Assembly (NCBI GenBank): GCA_028825475.1
Contig: JAPKAB010000004.1
Coordinates: 62,001 to 126,000 of the forward strand
Length of the DNA stretch: 64,000 nt
Source of the DNA: Ascidiaceihabitans sp.
GTDB lineage: Bacteria > Pseudomonadota > Alphaproteobacteria > Rhodobacterales > Rhodobacteraceae
Reading direction: 5' to 3'
A program made the position numbers and the translations under genes. Shown here one piece after another: positions 56,853 through 64,000 of this stretch. The notes beneath the pieces were generated by a model that saw nothing but the letters and a program-made list of their open reading frames with translations, did not search any database and was not told the origin of the DNA. Position 1 is the stretch's first letter; every line of letters begins with the position of its first letter.

Positions 56853-57410
56853 ATGGATTTTACAATTATTGATGGCGTTGTCGCCATAGTCATCATTCTG
56901 TCAGCTTTGCTGGCCTATGGTCGCGGATTGGTCCGCGAAGTTATGGCCATTGTCGGGTGGATAGCTGCGGCCGTTCTGGGCTTTATGTTCGCCCCGCGCG
57001 TTGAGCCGCTTGTGCGCGAGATTCCAGTTGTTGGCGACATCATTGCTGACAGCTGCGAACTAAGCGTTATCGGCGCATTTGCAATTGTTTTCTCGATTGC
57101 TTTAATCGTCATGTCACTTTTCACCCCTCTCTTCTCCTCACTTATCCGTCGCTCAGCGCTTGGTGGTTTGGATCAAGGTTTGGGCTTTTTCTTTGGCGTC
57201 GTGCGTGGCCTCCTTCTCGTCGCAATCGCCTTCTTTGTTTATGACACCGTCATAACAGGCCAAGAATTCACAATTGTGGACGAAAGCCGCTCTGCAGCAG
57301 TATTTGGTCGCTTCACTGGAGATATCCAAGAGCAAGAACCAGAGCAAGCGCTTGGTTGGATTACACAACAATACGAAAACCTTGTTGGCAGCTGTGGTGT
57401 AATAGAATAA
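56853..57410 (+). CDS. cvpA: CvpA family membrane protein
   Basis: This 185-residue inner-membrane protein has four hydrophobic helices and the family start DFTIIDGVVAIVIILSALLAYGRG, in two parts. In E. coli cvpA is needed for colicin V production and lies just before purF, the same order as here. Its molecular function is unsettled. A 147-bp spacer with a large inverted repeat divides it from purF. Confidence 0.92.
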   Translation: MDFTIIDGVVAIVIILSALLAYGRGLVREVMAIVGWIAAAVLGFMFAPRVEPLVREIPVVGDIIADSCELSVIGAFAIVFSIALIVMSLFTPLFSSLIRRSALGGLDQGLGFFFGVVRGLLLVAIAFFVYDTVITGQEFTIVDESRSAAVFGRFTGDIQEQEPEQALGWITQQYENLVGSCGVIE

Positions 57411-57461
57411 GCGAAAACACCCGTTTACCGTGCTGATCTGGGAATGACATAAAATTAACTT

Positions 57462-57494
57462 ACGAAACTATCCAACAATCGATGATAGTTTCGT
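57462..57494. promoter_or_regulatory. Perfect 11-bp inverted repeat before purF
   Basis: ACGAAACTATC (57462-57472) and GATAGTTTCGT (57484-57494) are exact reverse complements around an 11-base centre, about 64 bases before the purF start. No T-run follows, so an operator or mRNA hairpin is more likely than a terminator. Confidence 0.45.
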
Positions 57495-57557
57495 GACACT
57501 TGCCCCAGATTTGCGTAACAGGGACACAATGACAGTTGACGGAACAGGAGCTACCCT

Positions 57558-59027
57558 TTGTCCCAACATATGCCCCCCGCCCATCCCTTTGATGATGATA
57601 AATTAAAGGAAGAATGTGGCGTCTTTGGTGTCATAGGAACGAAAGATGCGGCAAACTTTGTCGCACTTGGCCTACATGCACTACAGCATCGCGGACAAGA
57701 AGCTGGTGGGATCGTTAGTTATGACGAAGAACACGGCTTTAACTCTGCACGCCGCTTTGGCTATGTACGTGACAACTTCACATCCCAAAAAATAATGGAA
57801 ACTTTGCCGGGGCCACTTTCAATCGGTCACGTGCGTTACTCCACTTCAGGCAACAAAGGCCAAACAGCTATCCGCGACGTTCAGCCGTTTTTTGGAGAGT
57901 TCGCACAAGGCGGCGCTGCGATTGCTCACAACGGCAATATTACCAACGCCAACGCACTGCGCCGTGAATTGATCGAACGTGGTTCGATTTTCCAAAGTTC
58001 ATCAGACAGTGAATGTATCATTCACTTGATGGCCCGTTCTATGCAGCGCAGCATTCCAGAGCGTATGGAAGATGCATTGCGCCGCGTTGAAGGTGCCTTT
58101 TCTATCGTTGCTATGACTCGCACAAAATTGATGGGAGTTCGCGACCCACTGGGTGTTCGTCCACTTGTCTTAGGAAAAGTTGGTGATGGTTGGGCCCTTA
58201 GCTCAGAAACATGCGCCCTAGATATCATTGGTGCTGAGTTTGTCCGCGAAATCGAACCAGGTGAAATGGTTGTCATCAGCGAAGAGCATGGCGTTCAGAG
58301 CCACTTCCCCTTCCGCCGCGTCGCACCACGTTTCTGTATCTTTGAGCACGTTTACTTCTCTCGCCCGGATAGCATCCTTGGGGGTCGCTCTGTTTATGAA
58401 ACCCGCGAAGCGATTGGTCGCGAGTTGGCAAAAGAAGCACCAGTTGATGCTGATCTTGTTTGCCCTGTCCCTGACAGCGGTACGCCAGCAGCCATTGGCT
58501 TTTCGCTTGAGTCAGGCATTCCATATGCGATGGGCATCATCCGCAACCAATACATGGGCCGCACATTTATTGAACCAACAGAGCAAATCCGCAACATGGG
58601 TGTACGCCTTAAGTTGAACGTGAACCGTGCTTTGGTCAAAGGCAAACGCATCATCTTGGTCGATGACTCTGTTGTGCGCGGAACGACATCGCGCAAGATC
58701 AAAGAGATGATCTTGGACGCTGGTGCAGCTGAAGTGCACTTCCGTATTGCATCCCCTCCAACAGCATGGCCTTGTTTTTACGGTGTCGACACCCCCCAGC
58801 GCGACAAACTTCTGGCCGCAACGATGACCGAAGACGAAATGCGTGATCACCTTTCTGTTGATAGCCTTAAATTCATCTCACTGGACGGCTTGTACCGTGC
58901 CGTTGGTGAAGAAAATGGCCGCAACAAGAAATGCCCACAATATTGCGACGCATGCTTTTCAGGCGAATATCCGGTAAAACCGACGGATAAAATAGAAGAA
59001 GGGTTTGAAATGAACGCTGCTGAATAA
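57558..59027 (+). CDS. purF: Amidophosphoribosyltransferase
   Basis: This 489-residue enzyme commits PRPP to purine synthesis. A short propeptide ends before the nucleophilic Cys of EECGVFGVIG (an N-terminal nucleophile hydrolase). The PRPP motif is IILVDDSVVRGTTSRKI. Cysteines in CDACFSGEYP near the C-terminus fit the iron-sulfur-type PurF. TTG 57558 with AGGAG upstream is the likely start; ATG 57570 would also precede the propeptide site. Confidence 0.95.
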   Translation: MSQHMPPAHPFDDDKLKEECGVFGVIGTKDAANFVALGLHALQHRGQEAGGIVSYDEEHGFNSARRFGYVRDNFTSQKIMETLPGPLSIGHVRYSTSGNKGQTAIRDVQPFFGEFAQGGAAIAHNGNITNANALRRELIERGSIFQSSSDSECIIHLMARSMQRSIPERMEDALRRVEGAFSIVAMTRTKLMGVRDPLGVRPLVLGKVGDGWALSSETCALDIIGAEFVREIEPGEMVVISEEHGVQSHFPFRRVAPRFCIFEHVYFSRPDSILGGRSVYETREAIGRELAKEAPVDADLVCPVPDSGTPAAIGFSLESGIPYAMGIIRNQYMGRTFIEPTEQIRNMGVRLKLNVNRALVKGKRIILVDDSVVRGTTSRKIKEMILDAGAAEVHFRIASPPTAWPCFYGVDTPQRDKLLAATMTEDEMRDHLSVDSLKFISLDGLYRAVGEENGRNKKCPQYCDACFSGEYPVKPTDKIEEGFEMNAAE

Positions 59028-59058
59028 GCTCTTTCACAAAAACCACGTCTACTGCCAG

Positions 59059-59092
59059 ATACTGTCAGCATCTCATATGATGCTGGCAGTAT
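59059..59092. repeat. 14-bp hairpin covering the start of the DUF1801 pseudogene
   Basis: ATACTGTCAGCATC (59059-59072) pairs with GATGCTGGCAGTAT (59079-59092) around TCATAT, with one G-T pair. The ATG of the following broken gene lies in the right arm, so the hairpin would hide it. There is no T-run after it, though it may still end purF transcripts. Confidence 0.5.
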
Positions 59093-59495
59093 GGAAAACA
59101 CAGCAAACCCTTTTCAAGATATTTTAAGCAATTGGCCACATGCAGCCCAAACCCATTTCTGCACGTTACGCGACATAGTCCACGATGCGGCAAAGGTTGC
59201 GAAAATTGGTGGCCTTACCGAAACATTAAAGTAGGGGGAACCTGCTTGGCTGCCAGCGACATCCGGTATTGGATCAACTCTTCGCGCAAGTTGGTCGCTA
59301 AAGCGCCCCAAAGCTCTGGGTTTATTTCTTAACTGCAATTCAACGCTTCCTGAAACAATGCGCACCCTTTACCCAAAAACTTTTGAGTTCGATGGCAAAC
59401 GATCTATTTTTTTGCCCCTTGATTGCCCCCTCCCAACCGATGCGCTCCATCACTGCGCCCATCTGACGCTTACATATCACCGTACAAAAACTTGA
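59091..59495 (+). pseudogene. DUF1801 family gene interrupted by one in-frame TAG
   Basis: A 134-codon frame runs from ATG 59091 to TGA 59493-59495 with a single TAG at codon 48 (59232-59234). On either side the translation reads as one DUF1801 protein: HDAAKVAKIGGLTETLK before, then GEPAWLPATSGIGSTLRASW, YPKTFEFDGKRSIFLPLD and LTLTYHRTKT after. The family normally has LKWGEP or LKWGQP here, so TGG to TAG is the probable change. No frameshift is needed. It may be a recent pseudogene, or read through if an amber suppressor exists. Confidence 0.75.
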
Positions 59496-59526
59496 CCTTC
59501 GGGCGAATTCAACGCATCACGCGGGC

Positions 59527-60165
59527 ATGACAAAAACAGCTCTCATCACCGGCGCGTCTCGCGGCCTAGGTGCCGCACTGGCGATTGCGCTTTGCGACAC
59601 TCATCACATCATCGCAGTGGGGAAAACCACCGGCGCACTTGAGGAACTGGATGACAGCATCCAAGCCAAAGGTGGCAGCGCGACGCTTGCGCCGATGGAT
59701 GTGACCAATGCAGATGCGATGGCCACACTTTGCCGCGGCATCTATGATCGCTGGGGCACGCTAGATTTGTGGCTTCATACCGCAATCCACGCTGCGCCGC
59801 TCACACCAACATCCCATATCGACAGCAAAGATTTGGCCAAATCTATTGCAGGCAACATCACAGCAACCGCAACGTTGATTTCTTTTGTTGCTCCTCTTCT
59901 TGGCCAAACAGGACAAGCGGTATTTTTCGACGATCCACGTGCTGGTCAACAGTTTTTTGGCAGCTACGGTGCAACCAAAGCCGCGCAAATCGCCCTTGCA
60001 CGCAGTTGGCAGGCTGAAACAGCAACAAACGGGCCCAAGGTACACATCCTGACCCCCGATCCAATGCCAACGGCAACACGCGCACGCTTCTACCCCGGCG
60101 AAAACCGCGACAAATTGAATGCCCCACATGCCCAAGCTGCAAAAGTCCTCGCAGCTCTTTCTTGA
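59527..60165 (+). CDS. Short-chain dehydrogenase/reductase
   Basis: This 212-residue protein has the Rossmann start TALITGASRGLGAALAIAL (TGxxxGxG) and the catalytic GSYGATKAAQIAL (Tyr-x3-Lys). It is short for the family, and the usual NNAG is replaced by LHTAIHAAP. The substrate is unknown. It starts 31 bases after the broken DUF1801 gene. Confidence 0.8.
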   Translation: MTKTALITGASRGLGAALAIALCDTHHIIAVGKTTGALEELDDSIQAKGGSATLAPMDVTNADAMATLCRGIYDRWGTLDLWLHTAIHAAPLTPTSHIDSKDLAKSIAGNITATATLISFVAPLLGQTGQAVFFDDPRAGQQFFGSYGATKAAQIALARSWQAETATNGPKVHILTPDPMPTATRARFYPGENRDKLNAPHAQAAKVLAALS

Positions 60166-60274
60166 GTCTTAAACGCAACGGCCTCGCTTCATCTTACTAA
60201 AAAACTCCCGCCGGAGGCTCCCCCCCTTGCCGCACGGCCTCCCCTTGCCTATCAAAAGCGCAAAGGGGCTTATC
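60166..60274. other. Spacer before surE
   Basis: About 110 bases contain a short GGAGGC...GCCTCC inverted pair (60213-60218 with 60237-60242) around a C-rich run, and an AAGGGG ribosome-binding site for surE. No promoter is obvious. Confidence 0.3.
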
Positions 60275-61060
60275 ATGCGCATTTTGATTACCAACGACGA
60301 CGGCATCACGGCTCCAGGACTTAAGGTCCTTGAAGCAATCGCAACTGACATTGCTGGGCCTGAGGGTGAAGTATGGATTGTAGCTCCCGCTTTTGAACAA
60401 TCTGGTGTGGGGCACTGCATTAGCTACACACGCCCTATGATGATAAATCAAGTCAATGCACGCTGCTATGCTGTTGAAGGTTCGCCTGCGGACTGCGTCC
60501 TAGCTGGTTTGCATGAAGTGATGAAAGAAAACTTACCTGACCTTGTTCTGTCGGGCGTTAATCGTGGTAACAACTCTGCTGAAAACACACTTTATTCAGG
60601 TACGATCGGTGCTGCCATGGAAGCCGCGCTCCAAGGGTTGCCTGCAATTGCACTCTCTCAATATTATGGCCCCGACAACCTTAATCTCGAAGATCCATTT
60701 GAGGCAGCGGTACAGCACGGCGCTGATGTTGTGCGCCGCATCATGGCAGAAACGCCAGATGAAACATCCCAGTACTCTTTATTTTACAATGTAAACTTCC
60801 CACCTGTTCCAGCAGATTCCGTTAAAGGCATTCGCGTTGCAACGCAGGGCCGTCGCCAAAACACAGGCTTTTCAACTCAACCACATGATGCACCTTCAGG
60901 TCGACGTTTCTTGTGGATCAAAGGCGGCGACCAGCGTGCGATTTGCGCGGATGGAACCGATGCCGCTGCAAACTTGGATGGCTACATCTCAGTCACGCCA
61001 ATGCGCGCCGACTTAACGGATCACGCAATCTTGGATAGCCTAAAAGGCATCAATTCATGA
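60275..61060 (+). CDS. surE: 5'/3'-nucleotidase SurE
   Basis: This 261-residue metal-dependent nucleotidase has the N-terminal metal site [15 protein letters not shown] and the conserved [20 protein letters not shown]. It removes phosphate from nucleoside monophosphates in stationary phase or stress. ATG 60275 follows AAGGGG and starts the domain; the longer frame to 60227 is unlikely. Its stop overlaps the pcm start (ATGA). Confidence 0.95.
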   Translation: MRILITNDDGITAPGLKVLEAIATDIAGPEGEVWIVAPAFEQSGVGHCISYTRPMMINQVNARCYAVEGSPADCVLAGLHEVMKENLPDLVLSGVNRGNNSAENTLYSGTIGAAMEAALQGLPAIALSQYYGPDNLNLEDPFEAAVQHGADVVRRIMAETPDETSQYSLFYNVNFPPVPADSVKGIRVATQGRRQNTGFSTQPHDAPSGRRFLWIKGGDQRAICADGTDAAANLDGYISVTPMRADLTDHAILDSLKGINS

Positions 61061-61725
61061 ATGACAATCTGTCACCAGAGCAATCAACAGATGCAGAACG
61101 CAAGATGCAGTTCTTGTATGCTTTGCGCTCCAAAGGTGTGACAGACAAACGTGTACTGGCTGCAATGGAAAGCATTGATCGCGGCCCGTTTGTGCGTGGA
61201 TTGTTCGCAGAGCGTGCGTACGAAGACATGCCATTACCAATCGCATGTGGTCAAACCATCAGCCAACCCTCAGTCGTCGCACTGATGACGCAAGCGCTGC
61301 AAGTATCACCCCGCGATAAGGTATTAGAGGTTGGGACCGGTTCCGGATATCAGGCAGCAATTCTTAGCAAATTGGCCCGTCGCGTATATACGGTGGACAG
61401 GCATCGTCGCCTTGTGCGCGAAGCCCGCGAAATTTTCGACACCCTCGACCTGAACAACATTACAGCTTTGACAGGTGACGGTAGTTTTGGGTTGCCTGAA
61501 CAGGCACCTTTTGATCGCATCATTGTTACAGCAGCGGCAGAAGACCCACCGGGGCCCCTTCTCGCTCAGCTAAAGATGGGTGGAATTATGGTTGTGCCTG
61601 TTGGACAATCTGACACCGTACAAAGCTTAATTAAGGTCCACAAAACTGAAGACGGTTTGGAATACTCTGAGTTACGTCCCGTCCGCTTCGTCCCGCTTCT
61701 CGAAGGATTGGGCAAAGACGGCTAA
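61057..61725 (+). CDS. pcm: Protein-L-isoaspartate O-methyltransferase
   Basis: This 222-residue SAM methyltransferase repairs isoaspartyl residues in aged proteins. The SAM loop is [15 protein letters not shown]. The family blocks [21 protein letters not shown] and [15 protein letters not shown] lie ahead of it. The surE-pcm order with an NlpD-like gene next matches the E. coli surE-pcm-nlpD cluster. Confidence 0.95.
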   Translation: MNDNLSPEQSTDAERKMQFLYALRSKGVTDKRVLAAMESIDRGPFVRGLFAERAYEDMPLPIACGQTISQPSVVALMTQALQVSPRDKVLEVGTGSGYQAAILSKLARRVYTVDRHRRLVREAREIFDTLDLNNITALTGDGSFGLPEQAPFDRIIVTAAAEDPPGPLLAQLKMGGIMVVPVGQSDTVQSLIKVHKTEDGLEYSELRPVRFVPLLEGLGKDG

Positions 61726-61880
61726 GGAATAGACTGCACAGTTTGTTCGGTCCAAGCTCTGATCAATCCGCTTAATCTTACATTAGCGTGAAAACAGGCA
61801 GATTTATGCTGATTTGCACAAAATCCTCCCCTTAAACACAACTGGTAAAACAAGTAAAAATAGAATAAGGAACCACGAAA

Positions 61881-61899
61881 GCTTCGGATAACACGAAGC
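61881..61899 (+). promoter_or_regulatory. Small hairpin in the 5' leader of the NlpD-like gene
   Basis: GCTTCG-GATAACA-CGAAGC lies 18 bases before the ATG, just upstream of the GAGAGGA ribosome-binding site. It may affect translation. The rest of the 190-bp spacer from pcm shows nothing certain. Confidence 0.3.
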
Positions 61900-61916
61900 C
61901 ACGAGAGGACAAGCAG

Positions 61917-63122
61917 ATGAGCATCTTACCCCACCTTGCAGGCACGCGCGCACGCATTTTGATGGCAAGTGTTGCCTTGGGCGCATTGACAGCCTGTGGT
62001 GATCAACCTTTCGATGTGGATCTACGTGGAATGGCAGGTGGTTTTACCACGGCCAAAGCCGCTGTAAACGCAACAGCAGAGCGTCCAAAAGCAGACAATC
62101 GCGGCGTAATCTCTTATCCAAACTATCAGGTCGTTGTTGCCAATCGTGGCGACACATTAACCGATGTTGCTAATCGCCTTAGCCTTGATGCTGCAGAGCT
62201 CAGTAAATTCAACGGTGTCGGGGCAGATATCCCGTTGCGTAAAGGTGAAATAATCGCACTACCCAACCGAGTAACAGAACCATCTGCACTGACTGGCCTA
62301 ACCAGTGAACCTGTTGATGTGACCGCATTGGCCGGAAACGCTATCAATAACTCTCCGGATACCACACCTGTCACAACTGCTGAATTACCAGCCTCTGTCG
62401 CTTCAGCGCCATCAGGTGTTGAACCAATTCGTCACAAAGTCGAACGTGGTGAAACCGCATTCACTGTTGCCCGGCTTTACCAAGTTTCCGCTAAATCACT
62501 TGCTGAATGGAACGGATTGGGTAGCGATTTTACTGTACGCGAAGGTCAGTTTTTGTTGATTCCAGTTGCCAAGCAAAATCCTCCAAAACGCCAAGTAAAA
62601 CAAACCAAGGTTGAAGCACCTGGCGAAGGCACACCAACTCCAACGCCACCAAGCGCGGCAAAGCCTTTGCCAAAGAATGACGTCGAAGTCCCTGCAGCGC
62701 AAACTGCATCCGTTGTGGCAAAACCTGTGAAACCTGTTGCAGACGTTGGCAAACAAAGCGCACCAGCAAAGGCTGCTAAAATGACATACCCTGTCAGCGG
62801 TTCAATCATTCGTGCCTATTCAAAGGGCAAGAATGAGGGCATCAACATCAAAGGTGGTGCAGGCACAGCTGTTAAAGCAGCTGATGGTGGCAAAGTCGCT
62901 GCAATCACCAAAAGCGGAGATGGCATTCCAATCATCGTCCTACGTCACCCAGACAACCTACTGACCGTCTATGCCAACGTTACTGATGTTAAGGTCCAAA
63001 AAGGCGATAGCGTTCGCCGAGGCCAAGCCATCGCAAGCCTTCGCACGGGTGACGATGCATATGTACACTTTGAGGTTCGAAACGGCTTTGACAGTGTCGA
63101 TCCGCTGCCATTTCTGCAGTAA
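61917..63122 (+). CDS. nlpD: NlpD-like lipoprotein: two LysM domains and a degenerate M23 domain
   Basis: This 401-residue protein has a lipobox LTAC (Cys27) after a hydrophobic signal. LysM domains lie at about 70-116 and 172-216, followed by a Pro/Lys-rich linker and a C-terminal LytM/M23 domain (about 290-400). The zinc ligands seem lost: Asn306 and Asn310 replace the H and D of HxxxD, and Tyr382-Val-His384 replaces HxH. This fits NlpD/EnvC-type proteins, which activate amidases at the septum instead of cutting peptidoglycan. Its place after surE-pcm is as in E. coli. Confidence 0.85.
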   Translation: MSILPHLAGTRARILMASVALGALTACGDQPFDVDLRGMAGGFTTAKAAVNATAERPKADNRGVISYPNYQVVVANRGDTLTDVANRLSLDAAELSKFNGVGADIPLRKGEIIALPNRVTEPSALTGLTSEPVDVTALAGNAINNSPDTTPVTTAELPASVASAPSGVEPIRHKVERGETAFTVARLYQVSAKSLAEWNGLGSDFTVREGQFLLIPVAKQNPPKRQVKQTKVEAPGEGTPTPTPPSAAKPLPKNDVEVPAAQTASVVAKPVKPVADVGKQSAPAKAAKMTYPVSGSIIRAYSKGKNEGINIKGGAGTAVKAADGGKVAAITKSGDGIPIIVLRHPDNLLTVYANVTDVKVQKGDSVRRGQAIASLRTGDDAYVHFEVRNGFDSVDPLPFLQ

Positions 63123-63135
63123 AACTAGCCAGAGC

Positions 63136-63151
63136 GGGCCTTTTATGGCCC
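63136..63151. terminator. Weak hairpin between convergent nlpD and DUF815 genes
   Basis: GGGCC-TTTTAT-GGCCC is a 5-bp stem without a T-tail. It lies 13 bases after the nlpD stop and could serve either gene poorly. Confidence 0.3.
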
Positions 63152-63168
63152 ACTTCGTACCAGTCTAT

Positions 63169-63993
63169 TTACAGCTTAACGCCATGACGCCCTGCAAGGT
63201 CGGTGAAGAACTGCCACGCAACCCGTCCAGAGCGTGAACCACGGGTCGCCTGCCATTCAATGGCTTCTGCACGCAGTGTTTCTGGCGAAATTTTCAGCCC
63301 GTGTGCGTCACAGTACCCATCAATCATTGCCAGATATTGATCCTGATCACAGGCATGAAAACCGAGCCACAGACCAAATCGATCAGACAAAGACACTTTC
63401 TCTTCAACGGCCTCGGCAGGATTGATCGCAGAGCCCTGCTCGTTCTCAATCATGTCACGTGGCATCAAATGACGACGGTTTGAGGTTGCGTAAAGAACAA
63501 CATTTTCTGGACGCCCTTCAATTCCACCGTCAAGAATAGCCTTCAATGACTTATAGTGCGCATCATCTTGGCCAAAGCTAAGGTCGTCACAAAATAGGAT
63601 GAAGCGATCGCTTGATCCGCGGAGAAGGTTCAGTAGACGAGCGACCGATGGCAAATCTTCCCGCTGCAGTTCAACGATCTTTAAGTGACAGTGATCTGCC
63701 TGAACATCAGCATGAATGGCTTTGACAAGACTAGATTTCCCCATGCCACGTGCGCCCCACAAAAGCGCATTATTCGCTGGTAAGCCTTTTGCAAACTGGC
63801 GTGTATTGGCCAGTAAAGTGTCGCGTGAGCGATCAACACCAACCAATAGGTTCAGGGCAACACGTGCAACTTTCGGGACAGCCTCTAACCGATCAGGTTG
63901 CGTATGCCATACGAACGCAGTGGCTGAGGAAAAGTCTGGCGCAGGCAGCGGGGCCGGCGCCAGACGTTCTAATGCTTGCGCAATACGATCCAT
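63169..63993 (-). CDS. DUF815 family AAA+ ATP-binding protein
   Basis: This 274-residue protein has Walker A LLWGARGMGKSSLVKA, Walker B FILFCDDLSFG and a sensor VVLYATSNRRHLMPRDM typical of the DUF815 AAA+ group. The start (MDRIAQALERL) lies seven bases from the window edge and looks complete. The function is unknown; it is convergent with the NlpD-like gene. Confidence 0.85.
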   Translation of the reverse strand: MDRIAQALERLAPAPLPAPDFSSATAFVWHTQPDRLEAVPKVARVALNLLVGVDRSRDTLLANTRQFAKGLPANNALLWGARGMGKSSLVKAIHADVQADHCHLKIVELQREDLPSVARLLNLLRGSSDRFILFCDDLSFGQDDAHYKSLKAILDGGIEGRPENVVLYATSNRRHLMPRDMIENEQGSAINPAEAVEEKVSLSDRFGLWLGFHACDQDQYLAMIDGYCDAHGLKISPETLRAEAIEWQATRGSRSGRVAWQFFTDLAGRHGVKL

Positions 63994-64000
63994 CGGATCG

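Overview
The window is a stretch of alphaproteobacterial chromosome, most likely from a marine Rhodobacterales (Roseobacter-type) bacterium with mid-range G+C. Several things point that way: a class II (B12-dependent) ribonucleotide reductase, the trpG-trpD-trpC-moaC-moeA-lexA-comEC-gltX-gltA order, a single-chain indolepyruvate ferredoxin oxidoreductase, an alphaproteobacterial-type LexA box (GAAC-N7-GAAC), and a holin/endolysin pair of the gene-transfer-agent (GTA) type. This assignment comes from gene families and order, not from a database search.

Layout. 1-6.4 kb: a sulfatase cut by the window edge, a DEDDh exonuclease, nrdJ with its terminator and candidate NrdR operators, and tRNA-Pro(TGG). 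6.4-15.8 kb: DUF192 and double cold-shock genes, pdxH, fabI, gpt, an aminotransferase, a SurA/PpiD-type foldase, trpE, and an antisense divergent polysaccharide deacetylase that separates trpE from trpG. 15.9-26.8 kb: a tightly overlapping run trpG-trpD-trpC-moaC-(GIY-YIG nuclease)-moeA, then lexA, comEC on the other strand, gltX and gltA. 26.9-29.2 kb: an internally duplicated RTX calcium-binding protein followed by two small proteins that appear to carry the same C-terminal module. 29.2-37.1 kb, all on the minus strand: plsC-like acyltransferase, murI, argC, ccmE, endolysin, holin, ccmF, ccmH, enoyl-CoA hydratase. 37.2-47.9 kb: the indolepyruvate oxidoreductase with a divergent LysR regulator, a 0.6 kb non-coding stretch with a terminator and paired inverted repeats, purL, a VWA/MoxR pair, and an unrecognised protein that looks like a catalytically dead alpha/beta hydrolase. 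48-64 kb: pyrC, pyrE, dnaB, alr, mlaE, mlaF, a pqiA-like gene, a coiled-coil membrane protein, radA, cvpA, purF, a DUF1801 gene broken by one in-frame TAG, an SDR, surE, pcm, an NlpD-like lipoprotein and a DUF815 ATPase.

How the genes work together. Most of the window is core metabolism and information processing: Trp, Arg, purine, pyrimidine, Moco, PLP and fatty-acid synthesis, cytochrome c maturation, replication and SOS. The parts that stand out against this background are the GTA-type lysis cassette inside the ccm cluster, the RTX gene with its satellite proteins, the A+T-richer GIY-YIG/DUF4357 gene in the Moco operon, the amber-interrupted DUF1801 gene, the pseudo-hydrolase, and several unexplained inverted repeats in front of purL, dnaB, purF and trpG. 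No IS element, CRISPR array, rRNA or prophage structural gene was seen.
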